From: Marisalimonas marina
GTDB taxonomy: Bacteria; Pseudomonadota; Alphaproteobacteria; Puniceispirillales; Marisalimonadaceae
Direction: 5' to 3'
Length of the DNA stretch: 64,000 nt
Assembly: GCA_038131365.1 (NCBI GenBank)
Contig: JAYPPH010000006.1
Coordinates: 124,001 to 188,000 of the forward strand
Both the position numbers and the translations under genes were made by a program. Every line of letters starts with the position of its first letter. Positions within the stretch are counted from its first letter, which is position 1. The notes below the pieces were generated by a model that was not told the DNA's origin, did not search any database, and was given only the letters and a program-made list of their open reading frames with translations. Below, piece after piece: positions 1 through 7,915 of this stretch.

Positions 1-1035
1 AGCTTCAGATGGGCTATGTCCACCAACAGGAACCATAGATCCGGCAACGTATACTAAATCTGCCGCTTCAATAAGCGAACCCATTTCTCCCATTGTATCA
101 GATAAATAAAAAACATCATTTTTATGAGGAAACTCTCCCTTACTTCTGGATTTAATATCAAACCCTGCAGCTTTAATTCTGTTTTGAATAACAGTACTTC
201 TTTTTATATGGCGGGGAGCAATGATTATTAAAATATCATCATGAGCTTGTTTTCTTAGGAGGTCAGCTAATTTTATCATCAACTCTTCCTCACCAGGATG
301 AGTGGATGCAGCTAGTAAAATCTTTTTTTTAATCAAATATTTTTTAAGATTTCTAATATAATTTTCGTCAACAGGAGGCTTTTCTGCAATTGATTTTAGG
401 CTAGTTAAACTCTTAACATGTGGTGCGCCTAATTTTTTGAAAAGTAATTCCTGTTTAGGATCTACAGCTAATACTTGAGTAACCTGACTGAATATTTTTT
501 TTGCTAAAAAATACCCCAACCCTGTCCAAAATCGGGCAGATTTTTGTGACATTTGTGAAGATGCTAGAACTGTTGGAACATTTGACTTTGCTGTTAAATA
601 TATTAAATTTGGCCAAAAATCAGATTCTAAAAACACCGCCATGTCAGGTTTCCAATACTTAATAAACTTAGCAACAAATTTTGGATGGTCATAGGGGTGA
701 TATTGATGGATTGCTGGTAATCCTTTTTTAATTTTATCTTTTATTAATTTAGCAGCAGAAAGGGTATTTGTAGTTAAAAGAAAAAACTCAGTATTATTAT
801 CCCCATAGCCATTTTTTTTCATTGAATTTGCTAAAGCTAGTGCAGCGACTGATTCACCAACGCTTGTCCCATGGAGCCAAATAATAGTACCATTAGGTCT
901 TTTTTTTCTGGAATTGCCGTATCTTTCGTTAATTCGCTGACCATCTTCTTTACCGTTTTTTTTGCGCCTAGCCAGATAGTTAGGAAGGAAATATTTTATT
1001 ATTCCCCATAAAAAATTATAAGTGGTTAGTGTCAT
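1..1035 (-). CDS. waaA: 3-deoxy-D-manno-octulosonic acid transferase, 3' end cut by window edge
   Basis: This is the N-terminal 345 residues of Kdo transferase. The enzyme attaches Kdo sugars to lipid A precursor at the inner face of the inner membrane. The N-terminal half carries the acceptor-side motif LHGTSVGES, with the probable catalytic Glu at residue 61. The last visible residues are VPVGGHSPSEA, the nucleotide-sugar-site signature of this GT30 family (GGHNPxE in E. coli). The frame is open to base 1, so roughly the last 80 residues lie outside the window. ATG is at 1035. The DUF374 acyltransferase ends 20 bases upstream on the same strand, a common alphaproteobacterial pairing, and an MsbA-like exporter is divergent. 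Family assignment is secure. Confidence 0.93.
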   Translation of the reverse strand, partial: MTLTTYNFLWGIIKYFLPNYLARRKKNGKEDGQRINERYGNSRKKRPNGTIIWLHGTSVGESVAALALANSMKKNGYGDNNTEFFLLTTNTLSAAKLIKDKIKKGLPAIHQYHPYDHPKFVAKFIKYWKPDMAVFLESDFWPNLIYLTAKSNVPTVLASSQMSQKSARFWTGLGYFLAKKIFSQVTQVLAVDPKQELLFKKLGAPHVKSLTSLKSIAEKPPVDENYIRNLKKYLIKKKILLAASTHPGEEELMIKLADLLRKQAHDDILIIIAPRHIKRSTVIQNRIKAAGFDIKSRSKGEFPHKNDVFYLSDTMGEMGSLIEAADLVYVAGSMVPVGGHSPSEA

Positions 1036-1055
1036 TTATAATCTCACTCAAAAAA

Positions 1056-1727
1056 TCAATTTGTTTTATCATAAACAAGTTTAGTAAGTCTTTTAATTTC
1101 ATTTTGCAGGTTTTTTGTAGCTTTTTTTATCTCATCCTCATTCATTTTTTTCTCAACATATATCGGATTTCCAAAGCTATAAAAACCTTTTGAAAATGGA
1201 AATGGTAAGACAAAGTTGTCCCAAGAATTAAAAACTTTATATCTGTTAGTAGACCAAACTAGTGGAATTATAGGTTTTTGAGTAATTTGTGCTAATTTTA
1301 TAATACCTTCTTTTACTACCTCTTTAGGTCCTTTAGGACCATCAGGAGTAATAGCTACACTTTCACCGGACTGTATGCATTTAACCATTTTTCTAAAGGC
1401 TTGCATACCACCCTTTTTTGAAGATCCTAGTATCACTTTCATACCTAAATACTGGAATGCCAGTGAGGTAATCATCCCATCTGAATGACTTGATTGAAGA
1501 GCATTGATAACTCTATTTCTTGGTAATAGGTGAGGACCTAAAAAGAGTCTATTATGCCAGCAACAGAAAATATATTCTTGATCATTATTAAAAATATTTG
1601 ATTTTTCATTTTCAACTAAATATGTCCATCTTATTGATTTGCATACCAAACTTGTTATAAAATAAAAAAGAAAACCAATAAATTTTTGGCCAAAATTAGT
1701 TTTACTAAAACGTTTTATGATACGCAT
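1056..1727 (-). CDS. lysophospholipid acyltransferase family protein (DUF374)
   Basis: A 223-residue membrane-associated protein of the DUF374 family, related to the lysophospholipid/lipid A acyltransferase superfamily. Visible motifs are WHNR (57-60), SSHSDG (79-84, the equivalent of the HX4D acyltransferase box) and TPDGPKGP (127-134). A hydrophobic stretch at about residues 16-30 suggests membrane anchoring. It sits just upstream of waaA on the same strand and opposite an MsbA-like exporter, which points to lipid A or phospholipid remodelling. The exact acceptor is not known for this family. The start ATG at 1727 fits the family length. Confidence 0.88.
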   Translation of the reverse strand: MRIIKRFSKTNFGQKFIGFLFYFITSLVCKSIRWTYLVENEKSNIFNNDQEYIFCCWHNRLFLGPHLLPRNRVINALQSSHSDGMITSLAFQYLGMKVILGSSKKGGMQAFRKMVKCIQSGESVAITPDGPKGPKEVVKEGIIKLAQITQKPIIPLVWSTNRYKVFNSWDNFVLPFPFSKGFYSFGNPIYVEKKMNEDEIKKATKNLQNEIKRLTKLVYDKTN

Positions 1728-1854
1728 TTATCATTCCAAACTTTTATATTTTGAGTAAATGTTTTGAAAAAATCTAAACAAAACAAAATAATTACCTATA
1801 TATACATATCATTTATATAATAAGTTAACATAAAGTTTTATATTATATCGGAAT

Positions 1855-3624
1855 ATGATGGATAAGGATAAAAATATAAATAAGAGCGCTAAATTAATCC
1901 TTAAAGATTTTTTTAATGATTTTGCATCGAAGTATCTTGTTGATATAATCATAGCCTTTTTTCTATTGATCTTAGTAGCAGCCACAGCTTCTGTGTATCC
2001 TTATCTAATTCAACAGGTATTTGATGGTTTGTTGGATAACAAAAACAGTGATTGGCTAGTTCTACCCTTTATTATTGCTGTTGTAGCTATTATTCGTGGG
2101 GTAGCAATGTTTTTCCAGATAAGACAAGTCTCAAAAATATCATTATCAATTTCTGTTGATATACAAAAAAAATTGTCAAAACATCTTATCAATAGTGATT
2201 TGATGACTCTTAATAAATTTTCTTCAGGAAATCATGTTTCTAGGATAATTAATGACGTCACTCTGATTAGGGATGGTTTTGAGAGAAGTATAAATAATTT
2301 AATAAGAGATACTTTAACGATCATAGCGTTAATGTCATATCTTATATGGTTGGATTGGCTTTTATCTATTTTGGTTTTTATTATTTATCCTATTGCTCTT
2401 AAGCCAATTTTTAACATTGGTAAAAAACAAAAAACGATTGCGACATCTCTGCAAGAGCAAATGGAAACTGTCACGTCTACCTTAACTGAAATGTTACAAG
2501 GTATAAGAATGGTTAAATCTTATAATCTTGAAACAACTGAAATTAAAAGGTCAGAAAATGTTCTAAATGAGTTATTTACAAGAATGTATAATTTGGTAAT
2601 TGGAAGGGCAAAAGTATTGCCTATTCTTGAGATCTTAGGGGGAGTAGCCGCTGCATGTGTTATTGGATTGGCTAGCTATAGAGTTACAATAGGAGAGTTG
2701 ACTCCTGGTAGTGTTGTTGGTTACGTAACCGCTTTACTCATGATTGCTCAACCAGCAAGAGCTTTAGGGACGTTTAACACTGTATTTCAAGAGGCTTTGT
2801 CTGCTTTGGACAGAATATATATCCAGTTAAGTGTTGTCCCTAAAATTAATAGCTTGAATTCCTCTCCAATATTTAAGTTAGCTAAAAACAAACCGCCCAA
2901 TATAATTTTTAAAAACGTTAATTTTTCATATAATCAAAAATCTAAAGTCTTAGATAATATAAACTTTGCTATTAAAGGGGGGTCAAACGTTGCCTTGGTT
3001 GGCCAGAGTGGTGCAGGAAAATCATCAATAATAAATTTAATATCACGATTTTATGATCCATTATCTGGAGATATTCTCATAAATGATCAGGAAATAAGTA
3101 AAGTAGATATTGCCTCACTTAGGAAGAACATTGCTTTAGTAAGCCAGGATACAATAATATATAATCAAAGCTTTATGAATAATATCAGAATTGGTAGATT
3201 AGAAGCTACGGAAAACGAAATTATTAAAGCAGCGAAGAGTGCCGATATTCATGATTTTATTAATGCCTCTCCGCAAGGTTACAATACTGTATTGGAAGAG
3301 AATGGTAATAATTTATCAGGAGGTCAAAAACAAAGAATTTCGATCGCCAGGGCTATTTTGAAAGATGCACCTATTCTTTTATTAGATGAAGCAACAAGTT
3401 CATTGGATGCTGAAACAGAAAAACAAGTCACAGAAACTTTAAGAAAGATATCAAAAAATAAAACATCTATTACTATTACCCATAAATTATCAAATGCAGT
3501 TAATGCTGATCAAATAATTTTATTTAGTAAAGGGAAAGTTTTGAGTGTTGGAAACCATCATGAGTTAATGAAAAAATCAAAAACATATAAAAATTTATAT
3601 GATAGTAGCGCTAAGAATAATTAA
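1855..3624 (+). CDS. msbA: MsbA-like ABC exporter, fused permease and ATPase
   Basis: A 589-residue half-transporter. An N-terminal transmembrane domain (about residues 30-330, several hydrophobic helices) is followed by an ATPase domain with Walker A GQSGAGKSS (383-391), signature LSGGQ (487-491) and Walker B ILLLDEATSS (507-516). Members of this type flip lipid A-core or other lipids across the inner membrane as homodimers. Its position, divergent from waaA and the acyltransferase, supports lipid A export. Sequence alone cannot exclude another lipid or drug substrate, so the symbol is by context. Two adjacent ATG codons (1855, 1858) could serve as start. The stop codon abuts the stop of the convergent phosphatase gene with no spacer. 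Confidence 0.85.
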   Translation: MMDKDKNINKSAKLILKDFFNDFASKYLVDIIIAFFLLILVAATASVYPYLIQQVFDGLLDNKNSDWLVLPFIIAVVAIIRGVAMFFQIRQVSKISLSISVDIQKKLSKHLINSDLMTLNKFSSGNHVSRIINDVTLIRDGFERSINNLIRDTLTIIALMSYLIWLDWLLSILVFIIYPIALKPIFNIGKKQKTIATSLQEQMETVTSTLTEMLQGIRMVKSYNLETTEIKRSENVLNELFTRMYNLVIGRAKVLPILEILGGVAAACVIGLASYRVTIGELTPGSVVGYVTALLMIAQPARALGTFNTVFQEALSALDRIYIQLSVVPKINSLNSSPIFKLAKNKPPNIIFKNVNFSYNQKSKVLDNINFAIKGGSNVALVGQSGAGKSSIINLISRFYDPLSGDILINDQEISKVDIASLRKNIALVSQDTIIYNQSFMNNIRIGRLEATENEIIKAAKSADIHDFINASPQGYNTVLEENGNNLSGGQKQRISIARAILKDAPILLLDEATSSLDAETEKQVTETLRKISKNKTSITITHKLSNAVNADQIILFSKGKVLSVGNHHELMKKSKTYKNLYDSSAKNN

Positions 3625-4284
3625 CTACTCTCGTTTTAAAATATCATCTACCAATCTATTAACCCACCATATAGATCTAAAGTTTTTTTCTAGTTGAATT
3701 GGTTCATACTTTTTACTAACCCAATCTAAAAGCTTTATTTTATTTTTTTTATATTCATTGATGTACTCATGAACAAAAGCATCTAAAACACCAGGTTTTG
3801 CCCACTTAATATGTAAATATTTCCATGAGAGTTGTTGTTTTGCCTTTTGTATTTCTGGTTTTTTTTGGAGTAAAAAATATAAAGCGCACATTATACCTGC
3901 TCTATCAGCACCTGACTTACAATGTATGAGTGCCGGATATTCAATATCTTTAAATAATTTATCGGCTTCAAAAATCATTTCTTTTTCTGGTGCCGCCCGC
4001 GATCTAGCTCTGAAGTCAATTAATTTAATTTTATATTTTTCACAGGCTTCATTTTCCAACAACCATCCGCCGTCTTTTCTGATACCCCTAAGGTTAATAA
4101 TTGTTTTTATTCCTAGCTGACTATATTTTTTTATTCTTAGAGGGGTAGGCATATTTGATCTGTAGAGTTTCTCATCAATTTTATGAAAGTTGTTGTAACA
4201 TAGCCTCAAGAAACCATGGTCTTTTATAATCATGTCAAACCATGCTAAAAATCTATTAAATTGTTCCTCTTTTTTTTCTGTCAA
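3625..4284 (-). CDS. cysteine-based (PTP/dual-specificity-like) phosphatase
   Basis: A 219-residue protein with the active-site loop HCKSGADR (121-128), matching the HCX5R signature of Cys-based phosphatases: Cys122 would be the nucleophile and Arg128 would bind phosphate. The upstream segment YRSNMPTP...GIKTIINLRG is typical of the bacterial DSP-like/PTPMT1-like branch. No signal peptide is seen, so it is probably cytoplasmic or peripheral. It lies tail to tail with the MsbA-like exporter and 4 bases downstream of tldE on the same strand. Protein tyrosine phosphate, a phosphoinositide-like lipid or another phosphoester are all possible substrates. The family is clear and the substrate unknown. 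Confidence 0.8.
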   Translation of the reverse strand: MTEKKEEQFNRFLAWFDMIIKDHGFLRLCYNNFHKIDEKLYRSNMPTPLRIKKYSQLGIKTIINLRGIRKDGGWLLENEACEKYKIKLIDFRARSRAAPEKEMIFEADKLFKDIEYPALIHCKSGADRAGIMCALYFLLQKKPEIQKAKQQLSWKYLHIKWAKPGVLDAFVHEYINEYKKNKIKLLDWVSKKYEPIQLEKNFRSIWWVNRLVDDILKRE

Positions 4285-4288
4285 TCAA

Positions 4289-5647
4289 TTAATTCCCTGC
4301 TATGGTCATGCCTTCAATTAATAATGTTGGGCAATTTATGGACTGGTTATAATCAAGGTCATTTGCAGGAATGATAGTCATAAACATCTCTTTTAAATTT
4401 CCAGCGATAGTTGCCTCTGTAATTGGCTGAGACAATTGACCATTTTTTATCCAAAAGCCACTTGCCCCTCTACTATAATCACCTGTGACCATTGATATAC
4501 TACTGCCAATCATGTCAGTTATATAGAGGCCATCTTTAACGTTTGAAATTAAAACCTCGGGTGTTTCTTTCCCATTCATTAATGTTAAGTTTGTAGTCCC
4601 AGGTGATGGAGGGCCACTAATACCGCGTTTGGCATTCCCAGTAGGTTTTAAATTGAGTTGTTTTGCTGATGATAAGTCTAATAGCCATTGGCGTAACACA
4701 CCGTCTTTAATTAGAGTTTGTTTTGATGTGCCTAAACCTTCACCATCAAATAACCTTGAACTTAAGCCTCTTTTAAGTAATGGATCATCTACTAAATTGA
4801 TTGACGCATTAGCAACTTTTTTTTCAAGCATATCTTTAAGGAAACTTGTTTGACGTGTTATAGCAGAGCCATTAATTGCTGATGCAAAATGACTGGCAAT
4901 TGATCGAGACACTCTCGGGTCAAATATTACAGGATATTTGCCAGTTACTGGTTTAACTGCTCCCATTCTAGCTAAAGTTTTTTTTGCAGCTTCAATTCCA
5001 ACTTCTTTTGGGCTTTTTAAATCTTCAGCAAAGACTTTTGAAGAATAATCGTAGTCCCTTTCCATTTTTCCATCTTTTTCGGCTATGACAACAACGCTAA
5101 TACTGTGGTTAGATTTTTTTGAGCTGCCTAGAAACCCATTTGAAGTCATTAAGAGTGTTTCGCCTTCACCCCATGATGCGTCTGCACCATCACTATTAGT
5201 AATGCCTTTTACGCTTAAAGCTGCTTCTTCAATTTCAGATGCTCTTTGTCTAATAGTCTCAATATTAGGTTCATTGGCATCATAACTATCTATTGATAAA
5301 TTTTTATGAATTGGAAATTCTTTTAGAGTTTCTTGATCAGCAATTAAGCTGAATTTGTCTTCAGGAGCAATTTTAGCCATTTCAACAGCTCTGCATGCTA
5401 CATCTTTGATAGAACTCTCAGAACTTTCATTTGTCGAAACTGATGCTATTTTATTACCAACGAATACCCTCAAGCCAGTATCAAAATCTTCATATCTTTC
5501 AATAGTTTCATCTTTGCCTAATCTTCTTGTTAGTGATACGCCTCTACTTCTAGATAAAACACAATCTGCTGCTGTCGCTCCTTGTTTTATGGCTGTATCA
5601 ATGAGCAGGTTCATTATGTCAGTGTCATTAAGCTTTTGAGCACTCAT
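4289..5647 (-). CDS. pmbA: TldE/PmbA subunit of the TldD-TldE metalloprotease
   Basis: A 452-residue member of the TldD/PmbA family. It lacks the HEXXXH zinc motif found in the TldD copy at 16300-17748, which marks it as the non-catalytic TldE (PmbA) partner. Conserved landmarks are the N-terminal VSLTRRLGKDETIERYEDFDTG region and the C-terminal glycine-rich GDYSRGASGFWIKNG segment. In known systems TldD and TldE form a heterodimer that degrades unfolded peptides and trims peptide precursors such as microcin B17 and CcdA. Here the two genes are about 11 kb apart rather than adjacent. The start ATG at 5647 gives the usual family length. A phosphatase gene follows after 4 bases. Confidence 0.93.
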   Translation of the reverse strand: MSAQKLNDTDIMNLLIDTAIKQGATAADCVLSRSRGVSLTRRLGKDETIERYEDFDTGLRVFVGNKIASVSTNESSESSIKDVACRAVEMAKIAPEDKFSLIADQETLKEFPIHKNLSIDSYDANEPNIETIRQRASEIEEAALSVKGITNSDGADASWGEGETLLMTSNGFLGSSKKSNHSISVVVIAEKDGKMERDYDYSSKVFAEDLKSPKEVGIEAAKKTLARMGAVKPVTGKYPVIFDPRVSRSIASHFASAINGSAITRQTSFLKDMLEKKVANASINLVDDPLLKRGLSSRLFDGEGLGTSKQTLIKDGVLRQWLLDLSSAKQLNLKPTGNAKRGISGPPSPGTTNLTLMNGKETPEVLISNVKDGLYITDMIGSSISMVTGDYSRGASGFWIKNGQLSQPITEATIAGNLKEMFMTIIPANDLDYNQSINCPTLLIEGMTIAGN

Positions 5648-5746
5648 TTTTTAAAATCCTAAAAATAAATTACAAAAATTTACATTTGAGTTATTAATAT
5701 AGTGTTTTAGTTGTTGCAACGTTAATAAATATTTTAAAAGGATAAA

Positions 5747-6691
5747 ATGAAAAAAAATATTTTTATTGATGGTGAAAGCGGTACCACTGGCTTGCAAGTA
5801 TATGAAAGGTTGAATAAACATCCTTATGTAAATATCTTACCGATTGATAACGAAAGAAGGAAAAGTACTTCTTATAAAAAGGAGATGTTAGCTTCTTGTG
5901 ATATTGCGTTCTTATGCCTTCCAGATAAAAGTGCAATTGAAACGGTTGAAATCGCAGACCAACTTGGGAACGAATCTCCTGTTATCATAGATGCTTCGAC
6001 TGCGCACAGGACTAATATAGACTGGGCATATGGTCTTCCAGAGTTAGGGCAAAATTATAAAAATAAAATTTTAGAATCTAAAAGAATAGCTGTTCCTGGA
6101 TGTTATCCAACTGGAGCTAACCTCATTATCAAACCATTGATTGATTATAAATATATTTCATCTAATAACCCTTTCATTATAAGTGCAGTTAGCGGGTATT
6201 CTGGTGGAGGTAAAGACCTTATTAGATATTTTAAGGAAGAAGATCATGAACCTTTTTTTACTTATGGACTTAATTTAGATCACAAGCATTTACCTGAGAT
6301 TAAATTTCACAATAACTTGTCATTAGATCCTATTTTTATGCCATCTGTAGGTGATTTTATCCAGGGCATGATAGTTTCTATCCCATTACATTTTTCTTCA
6401 TTTATTAAAAAAGTAGATACAGAAACAATACAAACTTTCATGGAAGAATTTTATTTAGATTCAAAGTTTGTGTCGGTATTGAAAAAAAATGAAGGTTTAA
6501 ATTCCAAAGGTTATCTTAGGCCCGATAATTTAGTAAATACTAATTTCCTAGATATAAGCGTTTTTGGAAATGATAAAAATGAGCAACTTGTTATATCTTC
6601 TAGATTGGATAACTTAGGCAAGGGCGCATCTGGGGCCGCTATTCAGTGTATGAATTTGGTTTTAGGTTATGATGAAGCTTTAGGTTTATAA
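5747..6691 (+). CDS. argC: N-acetyl-gamma-glutamyl-phosphate reductase (short type)
   Basis: Third enzyme of arginine synthesis: NADPH-dependent reduction of N-acetylglutamyl phosphate to the semialdehyde, in the cytoplasm. At 314 residues it belongs to the shorter ArgC type. The NADP-binding loop is GESGTTGL (9-16), and the catalytic cysteine is Cys119 in VPGCYPTG. The ATG at 5747 is preceded by an AAAAGGATAA Shine-Dalgarno region. The following gene begins 7 bases after the stop and is probably co-transcribed. No other arg genes are in the window. Confidence 0.94.
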   Translation: MKKNIFIDGESGTTGLQVYERLNKHPYVNILPIDNERRKSTSYKKEMLASCDIAFLCLPDKSAIETVEIADQLGNESPVIIDASTAHRTNIDWAYGLPELGQNYKNKILESKRIAVPGCYPTGANLIIKPLIDYKYISSNNPFIISAVSGYSGGGKDLIRYFKEEDHEPFFTYGLNLDHKHLPEIKFHNNLSLDPIFMPSVGDFIQGMIVSIPLHFSSFIKKVDTETIQTFMEEFYLDSKFVSVLKKNEGLNSKGYLRPDNLVNTNFLDISVFGNDKNEQLVISSRLDNLGKGASGAAIQCMNLVLGYDEALGL

Positions 6692-6698
6692 AGTATCT

Positions 6699-7487
6699 AT
6701 GAGCTCTTTTGAAGAAAAACCAAGTGCTAAGCATATTGATGAGCTTTTTCCAAATTATTCTTCATTTGAAAGAGCTGTAAGTTATCCATATCCAGCTCCA
6801 GACTTTTCATTTTCTTTTTATAAAGGAGAATTTGTAAAGGGAATACGTCATGATCTAGAAAGTAGGATTCCTATTCTATCAGTGGGTTCTAATAGATCAC
6901 CATATCAGTTAAAAAGGAAATTTACTTTAGACGAAGATATTTGCGTTACTCCAGCTATTTTGTTTGATTCAGATATCGTCTATGCGGCATCAATTTCAGC
7001 ATATGGATCAGTGCCGGCTACACAGTGGCCAAGTAAGGGTGCTTCAGTAGCACTTAATGTATTATGGTTAAAAGAGGATCAATTAAATAAAATGCATCTT
7101 ACTGAGGGGCTTGGCATTGCATACCACTTTGTCAAATTAACTACGGGAACAGTAAAAATAGAAGATTTTGATTATACAAAAGATATTTATGGCTATATTT
7201 CAGTGCCGGGCGTTTTCCCATTCCAAGATAATCTTCCCCGAAGACTTTCTTCTATAGGTGGAGATAATATTAAGCTCAATGAATTTTCAGAAACAAATGC
7301 AGTTCTTTATTTAAAAGAGACTATGGGTGATAAAAAGCTATCACTAGACCAGTGGTTAAAGAAAATTATAAATGATGAAGAATATAGATTTTCAAAACTT
7401 AAACTTTTACGTGCCAAAGCAATTAAGCCTAAAAATCCTAACTGGGAAATAGTTAATGTCACTACTAAAGGCAAGTTAATAGTTTAA
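6699..7487 (+). CDS. conserved hypothetical protein, possible gamma-glutamylcyclotransferase-like fold
   Basis: A 262-residue soluble protein that I do not recognise with certainty. It has no signal peptide or membrane segment. The segment ILSVGSNRSPYQL (60-71) followed later by YGSVPATQWPS resembles the YGSN loop region of gamma-glutamylcyclotransferase-like folds, and similar proteins of unknown function occur in alphaproteobacteria. That link is tentative. The gene starts 7 bases after argC, so they probably share a transcript, hinting at an amino-acid or glutamyl-derivative role. It converges on the small membrane protein gene with a 6-base gap. No function should be assumed. Confidence 0.6.
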   Translation: MSSFEEKPSAKHIDELFPNYSSFERAVSYPYPAPDFSFSFYKGEFVKGIRHDLESRIPILSVGSNRSPYQLKRKFTLDEDICVTPAILFDSDIVYAASISAYGSVPATQWPSKGASVALNVLWLKEDQLNKMHLTEGLGIAYHFVKLTTGTVKIEDFDYTKDIYGYISVPGVFPFQDNLPRRLSSIGGDNIKLNEFSETNAVLYLKETMGDKKLSLDQWLKKIINDEEYRFSKLKLLRAKAIKPKNPNWEIVNVTTKGKLIV

Positions 7488-7493
7488 TATTAA

Positions 7494-7691
7494 TTAATTG
7501 GTAACTAAATAAGTGCTACTGTGCCATTTAAAAATAGCTATCGTTACTAAAATTAATGTGCCTAATATTACATAGTTTAATATTCTTTTACCTTTATCAT
7601 TCATAGAAGAATTATCTACTTTTTTAATTAAAAGAAAAACAATTCCCGCTAAAATTAAGAACCCTATACCGCCTATTAATACTGTATCCAT
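7494..7691 (-). CDS. small two-helix membrane protein of unknown function
   Basis: A predicted 65-residue protein with two hydrophobic helices (about 5-23 and 38-56) joined by a polar loop rich in Lys, Asp and Asn. I prefer the ATG at 7691 over the in-frame ATG at 7698-7700, because the AAGGG Shine-Dalgarno abuts the upstream ATG directly but lies 9 bases before the downstream one. A 19-base Fur-like palindrome lies 22 bases upstream of the chosen start, and a GATAAT -10-like hexamer is inside it, so iron-dependent repression is plausible. It is convergent with the argC-linked gene and divergent from proteorhodopsin. I recognise no family. Confidence 0.6.
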   Translation of the reverse strand: MDTVLIGGIGFLILAGIVFLLIKKVDNSSMNDKGKRILNYVILGTLILVTIAIFKWHSSTYLVTN

Positions 7692-7713
7692 AGAAAACAT
7701 CCCTTATTTTTGT

Positions 7714-7732
7714 AATAATGATTATCATTATC
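7714..7732. promoter_or_regulatory. Fur-like operator (19-bp palindrome)
   Basis: The 19 bases match 17 of the 19 positions of the classical Fur box GATAATGATAATCATTATC; the mismatches are the first base and the central tenth base. The site is almost perfectly palindromic. It overlaps the likely -10 region of the leftward small membrane protein gene and lies 183 bases upstream of the proteorhodopsin start. Placement suits repression of the leftward gene better than control of proteorhodopsin. The regulator could be Fur or a relative such as Mur; binding is inferred, not seen. Confidence 0.6.
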
Positions 7733-7833
7733 AAAATTAAAAACGCATTGAAATCAATAACTTAGATATTTTTTTCAAAAAAAAATGATTTAAATTAATT
7801 TTTATTTGTTGATAATCTTTTAATTCTTTTTTA

Positions 7834-7861
7834 TTGTCACCTTCAAAGTACTAACTAATAG
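7834..7861 (+). promoter_or_regulatory. possible sigma-70 promoter of proteorhodopsin
   Basis: A TTGTCA -35-like hexamer (7834-7839) is followed after 16 bases by TAATAG (7856-7861). The -35 matches the consensus in 5 of 6 positions, but the -10 is weak. Transcription would start near 7868, directly before the 7870-7885 inverted repeat. In such AT-rich DNA chance matches are common, so confidence is low. Confidence 0.3.
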
Positions 7862-7869
7862 TGCATAAA

Positions 7870-7885
7870 TCTAGCATTAGCTAGA
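7870..7885 (+). repeat. 6-bp inverted repeat in the proteorhodopsin leader
   Basis: TCTAGC and GCTAGA are perfect complements separated by the four bases ATTA. In RNA this would form a short hairpin near the 5' end of the proteorhodopsin transcript, 16 bases before the AAGGGGAG Shine-Dalgarno. As DNA it could be an operator half-site pair. It is the only GC-containing symmetric element in an otherwise AT-rich leader. Confidence 0.4.
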
Positions 7886-7915
7886 ATATATGACAAATAT
7901 AAGGGGAGTTTATAA

